Below are positions 13,051 to 24,405 of a stretch of DNA of 31,038 nucleotides, piece after piece. The first letter of the stretch is position 1; each line of letters begins with the position of its first letter. The DNA comes from Nephromyces sp. MM_2019. Taxonomy: Eukaryota > Apicomplexa > Aconoidasida > Nephromycida. The DNA lies in contig JADHZB010000197.1 of NCBI GenBank assembly GCA_015657535.1, forward strand, positions 1 through 31,038, in the 5' to 3' direction. The notes under the pieces were generated by a model that was not told the DNA's origin, searched no databases, and saw only the letters and a program-made list of their open reading frames with translations. A program made the position numbers and the translations under genes.

Positions 13051-15005
13051 ATGAACGGAAGCTATAATAATCTTTTTGATAAGGAAGCAAATTTCGTACA
13101 AGATATATCTAATTTTATTGAATTAAAAGGGATTTTCGATATTTTCCATACACTTTATGGAAAGCTAATTATAGATCAACCCGAGGAGCCAATTGACTTT
13201 CTAATAGAATTGCTTAAAATCCCAGAACGAAAAAAAATATTTATAATTTTGCCAGAAAGCTTAAAGGGTGGCAATATCTGTCAAGAAGTGGCAAAATTAG
13301 AAAATTGGAATTACATCAATCTCGAAGAAACTACTCTTCTTGATAATGACCAAGCCTATGATGAAAAGGAAATTCTAGGTAAGTTGACTGACTATGTATA
13401 TCACTAACTTAAATCTATATATATACACATCAAAGCTTTGAAAATCGAGAATTTGAAGTCAATTTCGAAGGACAAATCTTCTAATTATTTTATAGAAGGC
13501 TTCCCTAACACAAAAGTACCAAAATTTAAAATAATGATAGGACTATGTTTCATAAATCTAGTTAGAATGAATACATAACAAAATAATAGGGTGAAGCACT
13601 ATCTTTTCGAATAAGTGGATTAATTCCGACCAAACTTATTGCATTAAATAGCTCTCCAAAATTGGAGTTTCATAATGATGATCTTCCTAATTTGGATTTG
13701 GAAGTCATAAAAGACGAGGAAGAAAAAAGATATTTGAAGTAACAATATAATTTACCAATATAATTAATACACTTGAGTTGATAAACAACACTCCAGAAAA
13801 TTACAAGATATTAATGAAGTTATCCCAATAGAAATTCGGAACTTCCAGCAAGTTCAAAGTCTTGAAAATATTGTTCTAAATTTGAAAGTAATAAATTATA
13901 TCTTTAACTAAATAGTTAATTTGACTTTACAAAATGCACGAGCTACAGGAAGATATCAATTCTCACAAACCAATTACTGTTAAGAAGTGTGTGGAGCCAA
14001 GAATTAGTGTCAGTCAAAAATGATTGATTTTAAGCACATAAGTCTTTGAATGAATTAAGATTTGTTTCAAATAACTTAGGTGATTGGACCTAATCATAGC
14101 CTAAACGAGTATTATGCACGAATTATTGCAATAACATTTGGTATGGGAATTATAGAAAAGAAAGAACTAAGGCGTAGAATTGTTAGTTCCTATAACCTGT
14201 AAAATTCGAATATATATTTTTGTTGCATAAAATACTATTTTAAGAGACTAAAAAGCTCTAAATTTGCACAAGAAATAGAGGGTTCGAGACAAACTTCAAA
14301 AGAAAGTAAAATCTAAATTCTTTTAATGAGTAGTTAATTCATCTCCTTTTATTTTCCTAGTCAATCTTGAAATTTTCAATCAAATTTTGAAGAAATTCAA
14401 TGAACGGGACTCCAAGGATCATGGCTGGGTTATTGAGGGATATCCAAATAATGAAGAGTTATTTGAAATGTTGAGAGGAATTGATAAGCCTATTAATACA
14501 ATTGTTTTCATTGAGGTATTGAAACTTCTACTTTAATCCTAACTTAGATATTTTTATTAAATGATGAATGAATGAAATAATTTTTACTTGAAATAGAACC
14601 TGATTAGTCGAAAAACTTTAGCGCTTCATTTTGATTTTACAGTGATATATTAAACTCTTATTCCAGGAAAAAATTAGTAATAACTCAGGAGAGAAAGAAA
14701 TAAACTTGGAAAATATGAATGATTTTAACACTTCTGACCAGTAATTTATAATTATTTCTGAAATTTGCTAATAACACACCGGATAAAAAAAACTTATTCA
14801 AGGTCGATAAACTTAACAAAGTTTATGGAAAAAGTTGAGAATAGCAATGAAGTCAATATTGTAAAAATAAGGTCAGTTATCTTGTTATTTCTCAAGAAAT
14901 GTAAGTTATTTTGATTTTAAGTAAAACTTGAGCAGCTTCGACAACTCTTTAGAAGAAATAGAAGAAGAAATAAATGAAAAGTTGATGGATCTATTTTTTC
15001 TTTGA
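13051..15005 (+). CDS. AK8: AK8-like double adenylate-kinase-fold protein, both P-loops degenerate, twelve exons
   Basis: Exons: 13051-13378, 13436-13515, 13590-13738, 13797-13887, 13949-14008, 14080-14185, 14279-14305, 14361-14515, 14597-14641, 14667-14740, 14803-14871, 14933-15005; CDS 1257 nt, 418 residues (human AK8 is 479). The N-terminus (IFHTLYGKLIIDQPEEPIDF, residues 31-50) matches the docking helix that opens AK8, where human has LIHQPEDPIPF. Two nucleotide-kinase modules follow. Module 1 has IFIILPESLKGGN where the Walker A should be, and YFIEGFPNTK. Module 2 has VIGPNHSLNEYY instead of GxxxxGK[ST], and GWVIEGYPNNEE. Both LID regions are short. AK8 proteins sit in cilia and flagella, so a structural axonemal role in male gametes is inferred. 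The junction at 14185/14279 uses a weak GTTCCT donor; it is the only phase-consistent choice I found. The intron 14642-14666 is only 25 nt. Confidence 0.85.
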
Positions 15006-16323
15006 TTATTTCATTACAAGTAAGGATTCGGTAACTATATTGAAAATCTGAGAGAGCAAATAAGTTTCTATCTAAAATGGGTTCAATTCAAGTATTAAAT
15101 ATATAGAATAGATTAGTTTTTTTACTAGCTAGATTTTTTTCATAACTGGGCAGTAAAATGAAAGCCTCGACGATTGATAAATTCCTTTTAAAAACAATTT
15201 AAAAATTAATTTTGCCACTCTTGGCCATTATTTGAGAATAAAACCTCATATTATTTCAAAACTTAGGAACAATATCAAATGCTTTAGCTTTTAAAGACAA
15301 TATCTTTTATAAAAATTTTACAAAATGGTAAATAGTCATAGTTTTTTCAAATATCTATACTATTTTTATTGCTTATTCTACATAATTCAAACCCAATGGT
15401 AGTTATAGTTAACTGTTGTTGCAATTATACATTAAACAATTGGCAACTATTATCTAAAGCTCGGAAATATTTATACATAAAACTTTACAATGTGGCCCAG
15501 GCTTAGCAATTCAGGTATTAAATACAATGAGATTTTAATCATAAAAGTTGTGTTTTGCAAAATATAAATATAATGTAATTTGTGTTTTGAGCAATTTAGT
15601 TTAGTATCTATCAAACTTTTAAGCTCATATTGTAAAGTTGAGTCACTTCCCTAAATTGACAACAAACTAAAACCCTGGTTATGGTGACTCTAACTTTTAC
15701 AAAAATCCTTCTTAAAAAGATTACCTTTGCTTTGCCATTCAATCAAATAATATACTAGTTTTTTTAAAATAAAATTTTGAGAATCAAGTTATTAAAGGAA
15801 TTGATTTAAGGATTTCAGATTGTTTTAGTTATGTTATCCACTACCTTAATTTTCTTACTTAAATCCTTGCTTGAGTGTTTAAAGTTGCCTTCCATGTGAT
15901 TTTCGAGTAAAACTCCTCCAATAGGAGATATGATCTTTTATCTGTAAGCATATCTTGAAGTAATATTCTCCTTAATAAATATAAGTAATTTAAATTAAGT
16001 ACTCCATTCACTATAAAATTTGTGAATTATATCATGATGAGTTGCTATAGTGATAGAGAATAATACTTAATCGAAACTTAGTAAAAATTACCAAAATCTA
16101 ATTTATATGTTAACCAGATTCATCAAATCTTTATATTTATAATTTAAAAAAGTCGGGTAAGTATACTAAAGCTTATAAATAGAGCTTATTTTAATCGCTC
16201 ACTCTTACCTGAATTGAAAGCAATCTTAGGTACTTGTTTCTTTTTTGTTTATTTATTTCTTTATCTATAGTGTATATACAAGTGTTTTTTCAAAATGATA
16301 GAGTTGATATTTGTATTTTATAT
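15006..16323. other. Spacer between the two plus-strand genes, no gene accepted
   Basis: About 1.3 kb of AT-rich sequence holding the AK8 3' end and the promoter of the secreted acidic protein. Microsatellites are nearly absent, unlike the flanks of the window. A 30-codon frame on the minus strand (15951-15859) has exon-like composition but no partner exon or splice pair could be found. Confidence 0.55.
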
Positions 16324-16347
16324 ATGAAAATTATTTGGTCTTTAGAA

Positions 16348-17979
16348 ATGAAAACTAATTTCTTGTTTATAGCATTTTATTTAAATAATCTGATTTACAA
16401 TCTAAATGCAATCAGAATTATGCCTGTTACTGTTATTTCTCCTGTAGAAAAGGATACAAGCACAATTTCAAGAATAAATGATTTAGAAAAAGAATGGGAT
16501 GATTTTAAACAGGAAAGAGATTCAAAAATTCACGATTTCTCAGCCATTGACGATGCATCAACATTACATAAGCTGAAAAAACTTGATGACGAGAACAGAG
16601 AATCAGATCTCGAAAAGCATGAGGAACACTTAGTAAGTTTTAAAAATTATTGGAAATATAATATCATATAATTTAATAAAATTTATAAATTGGTTTAGGC
16701 TGACTTAGAATTTGATGGTAAAATGCAGGGCGAAGAAGAAGAGGAGATAGAATTGGCTGCAGAACAAAGATCAGAATTAGTAAATTTAATATAGTACTAG
16801 ATAAAGGACTTTTATTATCTGATTACAAATTAGAACAACAAATTAAAGTCAGGAGAAGGTGACATTTTAAAACAAATAAATAAATCTCAAAAAAATGAGT
16901 TAAGACAAATCCACCAAGACCATGGTGAATCTTACAAATAATTTAAAATATAAGTAATAAACTCATTGATTAGGAAAATTAAAGGATCTGGAGCACAAAC
17001 AAAAAGATGGTTTAATAGTATTTAATTATAATAACGGTTACGTAAATAGGCAGTTTAAAATAAGGAGAATATAAGTTTGAAAAAGAGATTGATAAAAGTG
17101 CTGCTAAAAGCCATTCACTGGATATTGATCACGAAGATGACATTGCAACGGTAAATATCTAACAAATAGATATGCAATAATCTAAGTAGTAGCCCCTTAG
17201 AAGGATGCTTTAGATGCTGAACTGGAAATAAGTAAGCAGCAAAACTTAGAGAAAAAGGTTATGGATTATGAGTCCAAAGGATATGATCCGAAAGGTTTTA
17301 TCAACTTAGATTTGAGAACGAATATTCGTATTATGCAAAATTTTATTAGTACCAGAAACAGAAACAGATGCGAGAGAAGAAAAAAAATTAGTTATACCAT
17401 CTATACCTGATGAACACAGAGGAGAGGTGCAGGTAATGGACAACTAGTTGAAATCATAATAATTTAATATTTACAAACTGAAGGCTTATTCTAGCATGCC
17501 TTGCCCTTGCTTAAAAGCACAACAAGATGTAAGAAGTATGAAAATTATCAAGAAATCTGGAAATTAAGTTAGAATAGCTAGAAAGTGGGTGCACTGAGCA
17601 CAAAAATGGTGCATGCCCAGAAAATCAGGAGCAACTCGAAAAGATAAAAAGCGAAGAATCAGACTTAGAGGTAGTTCAAATTAGATTTAATGTAGTAGTC
17701 GATTATAATCTCCGAATATCTCATTGAAGGAAAGAGTAGATACGGCTGTAAGTGTTTTGATGCTAAGTAATATCACTATACCTAAAAGTCAAAAAGTCAG
17801 AAAATATAGAAAAGAAAGAAAAGGGATTTGAGGGTGACCAAGATGAAGATGATCAAGAGGGAAATGAAACCCATGATGAAGATGATCAAGAGGGAAATGA
17901 AACTCACGAAGAAGATGATGAAGGCCAACCAAACGGAGAGAATGAGGGTGACGAGCTAGATGATGAAAACGAAGAATAA
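16348..17979 (+). CDS. Secreted acidic coiled-coil protein of unknown function, eleven small exons
   Basis: Not recognised. Exons: 16348-16632, 16699-16779, 16849-16924, 16974-17009, 17065-17150, 17201-17294, 17350-17432, 17484-17528, 17578-17670, 17730-17747, 17797-17979; CDS 1080 nt, 359 residues, phases consistent. It begins with a likely signal peptide (MKTNFLFIAFYLNNLIYNLNA, cleavage after Ala). The body is charged heptad-like coiled coil, with a Cys patch (MPCPCLKA, ESGC, NGACPEN) and a very acidic C-terminus with two exact copies of an 11-residue repeat DEDDQEGNETH (33 nt each, from about 17845) and a decayed third. An in-frame ATG at 16324 would add eight residues (MKIIWSLE). No membrane anchor or catalytic motif is seen. 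One exon is 18 nt. It resembles secreted acidic proteins of apicomplexan granules only in general character. The smallest exons and weak acceptors are the uncertain parts. Confidence 0.78.
17843..17932 (+). repeat. 33-bp coding tandem repeat, acidic
   Basis: Two nearly identical 33-nt copies, differing at two third-codon positions, are followed by a diverged partial copy in the last exon of the secreted acidic protein. They encode DEDDQEGNETH. Being a multiple of three, copy-number change would keep the frame. Confidence 0.85.
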
Positions 17980-18528
17980 TGCCCAAAATATGATTCTGAA
18001 AGCCCTTAAAGGATTACTAAATTCATGAAAAAGTGGGCGTGATTCTAGAGTAAATTACGAAAGCTTGTGGAAAAGAATGATAATAAGAAGTTGTACAAAT
18101 TGTACTTGGAATTATAAGGCACAAGTCAATCAATAGATATAATTAAAAGGGATTGTGATCTTGATTGGTTAAATTTATAATAATGAATTTTATATATTTC
18201 AAGTTGTTTTGACTTAAAGAGGCTAGGCAATTATTAGTAATTTACAATATATATGAGTAAGATCCAACCAAATTTCTTTGAAGCAACTGTTAATATATGA
18301 GCGCTACCATTGAGATTTTTTCTATCGATTGTTGATTAAAAACTCAAGGGTTTCTAAATTAATATTTACATAAACTAAATAATTAAGAGTTACTCTGTAA
18401 GCAAGTAGTTTTAATGGATCTTGCAAAGCTATAGTATTTGTAACAAAAAAATTATGAAATTACTACAAAAACATATTTAACAGGATTTATAAAAGAGCAT
18501 ATGCATAGCTCCACCACAAATAAGTGAT
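17980..18528. other. Convergent spacer between the acidic protein and TRS120
   Basis: About 550 bp holding the 3' UTRs of two genes that face each other. It is AT-rich, with no ORF, no clear repeat and no recognisable terminator. The first 150 bp downstream of the acidic gene stop are somewhat less AT-rich and could be read as decayed coding sequence, but no continuing frame was found. Confidence 0.5.
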
Positions 18529-21500
18529 TTAGGATGATAAAATGTAAAAAGGATATGGGTGCCAAAAAACCTTTTCAAATTTCCATAGATATATTCCAAA
18601 GGCAATAGGATTTAGAGCATTCAAAGGAAGGTTGATGACTACAGAATGTGAATTAGGGAAGTTTTGAATCTTCATTCCTTTCTTCTTATAAAGTGTATCA
18701 TTATTTAGCCTCGAATTGGTTTGTGGGGACATTGGGTCTGTGTGCTTAATATGGTATCTTTCATTATGAGTGATATGCTTTTCAAGTGAGCCCGAAAAAT
18801 ATTCTGACAGGTTGTAAACATCCTTATCATATGAAATAGGTGTAATAAATATAGTTGAAGGACCAGGATACTTTTCTGATTCAATGTTAGCTTCGAATCT
18901 TAGGTCAGTCGTTGTGAAGATTTTGGTCTGAATAATAATTATCTAGGATTAGAATATTAGTTATGATTTATTAGAAATAATATTACATTTTCTAAAATTT
19001 TATTGGAATCATTGTTATTTGTGTTTTCTAGCTTTGAATTTGAATTTTTTCTTATTTCTTCTATTTTAAAATTGATCTGATACATAAATATAAATCATAA
19101 TCTTTCCATCCAATGATTAAAAAGTTAATAATGGGCTTACACAAATTTTCTGAGAATCTATTGAGAACTCCAATTTTGAAAAGTTGGGGTATTTATCCAT
19201 GTTTTTTATTGGTAGCCTTTGAGATCTATGATGATAAATTGGGCTAAAGTGTAATGTATCAAGATGTAACTATATCATATAAATTTATTAAAGTTTTACG
19301 ATGGACTTACAATGAAGGATAGTGTGACTCCCCATTAGATATGAGAGAAATATTATGGCTTTCGTCACTCATTTCGTGAATCTGAGTTTAACTTTAAAAA
19401 TGTAATTTATGCTTGAAGATGTTAAACTCTCTAACCTTTTTTGTGGAGTTTTCCTTTAATACTTTCTGAATTATTTCATTCTTAAATTGGTTACTATATC
19501 CTGGAATCTTAATTAAAGTGTTGAACACTTCAGATTTATCAAATAAACAATCCAAGCTATGATAATGGGATCTTGTTGATTTAGGCTGCAAAATTATTGA
19601 ATTGGAGTAAACTTCTAACAATACTTGCCGAGTGAAGTTAGTTCCACCTTGTGAGGTGTATCTGATCCTATAGAAATAAAGAATGTTTATCAAACTGTTC
19701 TAAAAATAATTAGATTGACTAACTTAAGCTTCAGGTTTTCCTGCAGTTTGTGATTAAAAACCTGGATAGGTATGTGATACGTCTCACTAGGTGTTATATT
19801 GCGACATTCTGATGGTGCTATGAGATTATATTGTTTTATAGCTGTATCATTGAAAATTTCTCGGATCATATCTTGAGAGGTGTATAAGCTAATTGAATTC
19901 TGGTTAATGGGATCATCTTCATCAAGGTTATTTCTCAAGGTATCTATCGAAAGATTATCTAGTAAATGTACTGTTTTAAGATCGATTGCTAATAAAATAA
20001 TTTGATTTATATTATTTTTTAATAATACTCTCTCCAGATTCTTGTATAGTTCACTTTTTAGATCATGATCAACATATATGATCTTAAAATTAGCGAGAGG
20101 GAGTGGGCTAATAATTTCCAATGGTATAAGTGACCCTGATCTTTAAATGATTCAAAATTTTAAAATTATGAAACAAATCAAATGTATTTTTATATAATCA
20201 AAAACAAGATTGAAATACCCCCTCTAGGATGTATTTGATAATAAATATCTAGGTGAAGTTATGTGTTTTATATGTGTGCAAATACACGTTCTGTTAAAGT
20301 TATAACTTATTAGACATCAGCTATGCTAAGAATATAATAAATAAATAAATATATATATATATATATATCTAAAACCCAATATAAATTTAGTAGCCTACCT
20401 TAGGGCTAATGTCTCAATATGATCAAAGGAAGATGTATTATCAGCATAGTTTAAGATCAAGTCAAGGATTGGTTGTGATCCTTCAAATAAGAGGTATTGT
20501 GAATGGAATTTAAATATATTAAAATAAACACCTAATATAAATGCTTCTCCTGTTTGTTTAGGAGTCACAGGGATAAATATTTCAGTCTCTTTTTGTGGTT
20601 GTAGAGTTACATTAAGTGGCTGAGTTTCTAATTCAACACCGTGTGTAATGAGTGAGAGGTTTTCTAAGTTAATTCTAATTTGTAATGGATTGTAGAGGTT
20701 AAGTTTGATTGAATAATTCTCATATACTACCCAAATAAATGATAATTTCTCATCATCTTTCTTGATATTCCTATCATATGGGTTAAAGAGCATACCATGT
20801 ATAGCATTTTCCCTGTAAGCTCTAAATGGATCTGCTTCAAAGGCTGCTAAGCTATTAGGTATAATAATCGATTTATTGGAGTCTGTATTGTTATAGATAA
20901 AAGGGGTGATAGATTTGAAAATTGGGATCATTGTATATTGGCCACTACATATACCCCCAAGATAAATAATAGGGGACTTTTGGTTTGAAAGAACAAAGCT
21001 CTTATTATCTACATTTTTAAGTACATCACTCTTAAAGTGTCCACTTTTTGAAAGTAAAAATAAGCTGACTGGTAATTCTACAAATCCAAAAGAATGAAAA
21101 GTTGATTGATCAATCTTATTAGCTAGGGAGGCTTGTTCACGAGCATCCATTTGTGGATGGAGTATAATTAAGGAGGCAAATGTGTACCAAGAAACTCTTG
21201 TTTTATCATTCATGTGATCAGCTGACTTATATAATTTTGTAAGTATCTTGTTTTGGAGTGTTGGCCAATATTGATTGACCTTACTAGATTGGTAACAATA
21301 CCTCCAAGCATGTAGAGCTAACTTACTAATGCTCCGATATTCACCCAAATCATTTGTTAGGCCATTTACATCAGGTGATATTAGTGTAGGTTGCTCCACC
21401 AAATCTGATAAATGGTTAGCTAAGAATTGTTTTAAATATGTGCCAAAATGAGTCTGTCCAGTGATTTCCTAAGTTAAGAAAAAAAAGTATTTAGAATTAG

Positions 21501-23245
21501 GTGTGTATCTATGAAGAGAATGAAGATATTTTATTTTTAAATGCAAATTATTAATATAAATGAATAAATTATAATCATTGTTCTGTGAAAAATATTTCAC
21601 ATGCATATATAAATTCTCAATATATATATATATTAAACGTAATCATTGTGTTTGGTGTTATAGGGTTAAATCATCTTACATTTACACTTTCAGACATATT
21701 TGTATTGTTAGGTGTAGATGTAGTTATATTATCTGTCTTGTCAATGTTATCATGATCAGTTGCTTTTAGAGGTGGTAGTTTAAGGAATGACAAGTGATAC
21801 CAAGGTGCAATGAGTGAAAATATGAAATGTGCTGACTCAAACATACCCATCTTCTTATAGATTGAACCAACCTTACTAAGGTAGAATGAAAATTTTCTGA
21901 AATTTCCCAAACTTTGATAAATTGCACTCAATTGTGTGAAAAATTGAATTTTTATGTTGTTATTTGAATCTTCAACAGTTTCAAATATCTCTGTTAGTGT
22001 ATTTGAGCGTGATGGTTCATCCATATAGTTTATAATAAATCGACAATATTTGGCTAGAGATATGAAGAAGAGGTCCTGTGTAGCTACATCTTGATTCAAG
22101 ATGAACAAAACCTCACGCATCTTGTTGAATATCAAGTTCATGATTGCATATTTCTGTGATTCATAAATGTTAGTGTGTGTGATATTGCCGCTATGGTTAC
22201 TAACCAGTTTCTCTTGTGATATATTCGTGTTGTTACTATTCATTATGGTGTTTAGTGTAACCCTAGGTGTTATACTATTGATTAGCAATTCAATTTGAGG
22301 GGGTGTGACGTATTGGGCTCGCTTAAAATTTTGTTGGAAGTCTGCCTCAATGTTTACGAGGTATTGGAAACAGGCAGCAACCTGACCCTCAATAGAGCAG
22401 GCATTCCAAACGTGATCGTTGGCATATTTTGCAGCCTCTATAGCGGCGCTATAGGCAGTCAGGGCATTGAGGGGATCACCACACAGGACCAAAATGTCTG
22501 CCTTCATCTTTGTGAGCCTACCTTGGTAATTCTTAGAAGGTTTATCTACCTGCTCATCCTTATTGTAATCGAGTTTAGTGCTGGGAGTTGAAAAGAGTAC
22601 CCGGGGGTTTGAATAGACAGTTGATATCTTTCTCAAGAGTTGTAGTGCAAAGGTGCTGTAGGCAGTTTTTATGAGTTCAACAAGGTCTGGTTTTGTCTCA
22701 TCACTTTGTATAATCGTAACAAGATCTGATAAGTCCCTTATAGCGCTTCGTTGATCAGATCCTAGTTTGAAGAAGAAACATTTCTTAATCAATATACAGG
22801 GATGGTTGTCATATAACGATTGTGTTGAGAGTTCATTGAAGTCAAGCTCTGAGGTACTTGTTATTTCGTCACTCTTATTTAGGCGGTTGTCTCCGTTGGA
22901 GGAAGAGTCACTTGATTCTAGAGGGGAATGTATAGCGATGCTACCAAACACATTTCTGTGTACATAGAGGTGGTCCCAATCCACTGGAGGTGCATCATGA
23001 GGGAAAATCTGGAATTGTAGAGATGAGCTTTTCCAGTGTGGTGAGGAGGTAAGGCTTGACAAAGTGTTGTCCTGGACACTGATGGGTAGATCGGAGATGT
23101 AGACCTTACGAGAGGTCCTAATAATGTGTCCGCATAACTTCTCGAAGGAACTCTTATGTGTAGTGGCTGTAGGCCAGAGTATAATTTTGATCTTCCAGTG
23201 GCTAGTGATGTCTGAGGAGACAGTGGAGGTTGTTTTGTCCTCCAT
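18529..23245 (-). CDS. TRS120: TRAPP II complex subunit Trs120 / TRAPPC9, eight exons
   Basis: Specific subunit of the TRAPP II tethering and Rab-exchange complex at the late Golgi. Exons: 23245-21680, 21468-20399, 20140-19724, 19667-19436, 19381-19311, 19243-19141, 19076-18987, 18927-18529; CDS 3948 nt, 1315 residues (yeast Trs120 is about 1290). The N-terminal part has the family segment VDWDHLYVHRNVFGSIAIHSP, and the central part is helical and TPR-like (GDPLNALTAYSAAIEAAK, then FSFYLSKVGSIYKKMGMFESAHF). The C-terminal half is built of immunoglobulin-like beta strands: NPLQIRINLENLSLITHGVE, LKLKIRYTSQGG. The joined frame ends with FWHPYPFYILSS before the stop. Introns 1 and 2 are 211 and 258 nt and carry a (TA)n tract near 20350; the last five are 54-67 nt. 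The start follows the first ATG of the long frame. The family call comes mainly from the N-terminal segment, architecture and length. Confidence 0.88.
20346..20368. repeat. (TA)n microsatellite in TRS120 intron 2
   Basis: About eleven TA units lie roughly 30 bp inside the 5' splice site of the 258-nt intron 20141-20398. Confidence 0.85.
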
Positions 23246-24405
23246 GGGGGTAGTGTGTTAAGGATTTAGAGTGAGATTGTCAAAATATGTTTCTAAACAA
23301 GAGAGTCTAGAAATAATCTAACTGTTTTATAGGGGTAATATAGTAGATTAAATCATGGTTTAGGTAGTTATAAGAGTTTGTATGTATGTTGTTATATGAT
23401 TTAATATACACTCTAATCATTCAATCCTCAAAAGATAATTCAATTACACCTTATGCATAAGCTATTTGTGTATGCAGTTTATGCACAAGCACTATGTATG
23501 CATGTGTATTGTATAATTGTTCGCAGATGGATATGTAGGCTATGTTTAAAAATCACAGAAACACTCTACGCACACATATACTATTTACTCACTTGGTTCT
23601 CATATGTGAACTATGTGCATATAGAAAATTTGTACCTAAAATATTCACACATATTGTTTACACAGACTAAAATCCACAATATTTGAACATTCTACTTACA
23701 CTCGCAATTTTTGTAAGCAAAATCTTTACAGACACACGTTTTACACACACACTCGTTATATACCCAACCTTTAAGCACTCTTTTTAGGCACACTTTTCAC
23801 ACGCACGCAATGTATACACAATATATAAAGCATGGATAAAAAAAAGTATCAGAGTGTAAACAAACTATCTAATTCGTATTAAACCAAATTGTAGGTTGTT
23901 TTAACACATTTCTTCTAAAATTTTTTGTAAGATACAATAAGTTAAGCTTCATTTTAACACATTTATTGATATATTTATCAAAATAGAATTAAATGATTTC
24001 TTAGTATTGATCAAGTATCACAAGTTTAATAGATGAGTTTAGTATATTCAATAATCATTTAATATATAAATGTATATGCATATATATATACATACACTCT
24101 CCATCAATATTGTGACTAAAATTTTATAAATATATAACAAAATCAACTCCTCAAAAAAGTGATGGTTTGTTTAATGGAATAAATTTTCAAAGACAAAATC
24201 AAGATAAAATATTTTTAAATAAAATAATAATTAATACAAAGTGTTTATATAAATGACATGTGTGTGCAGTCATAATAAGTTTGATAAATTGATCAGAGCA
24301 TAAAAAAGATAGGTTGGAATTATTGCAAGTTTGAACCGTATAAAACTTATATAGTGAGATTCGTGTGTGAGTATTTGGTAGTTAAAGATATACTCAATTA
24401 AGTGT
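23246..24405. other. Spacer upstream of TRS120, CA-rich, no gene
   Basis: About 1.16 kb between the TRS120 start and the stop of the HPR-like gene. From 23690 to 23830 the + strand is rich in CACACAC and TACAC words. The frame at 23453-23686 (+) is made of simple-sequence codons rich in Tyr, Ile and His, has no family resemblance, and is rejected as a gene. No spliced exon chain was found. Confidence 0.55.

Noticed and set aside
15859..15951. 30-codon - strand frame beginning MLTDKRSYLLLEEF
   Set aside because: Composition is exon-like, but it ends at a stop with no usable splice site in frame, and no partner exon was found within 1 kb.
17789..17986. 65-codon - strand frame rich in His/Leu
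   Set aside because: Antisense of the acidic repeat exon of the secreted protein.
22295..22591. 98-codon + strand frame
   Set aside because: Antisense of TRS120 exon 1; the minus frame is much longer and has the family match.
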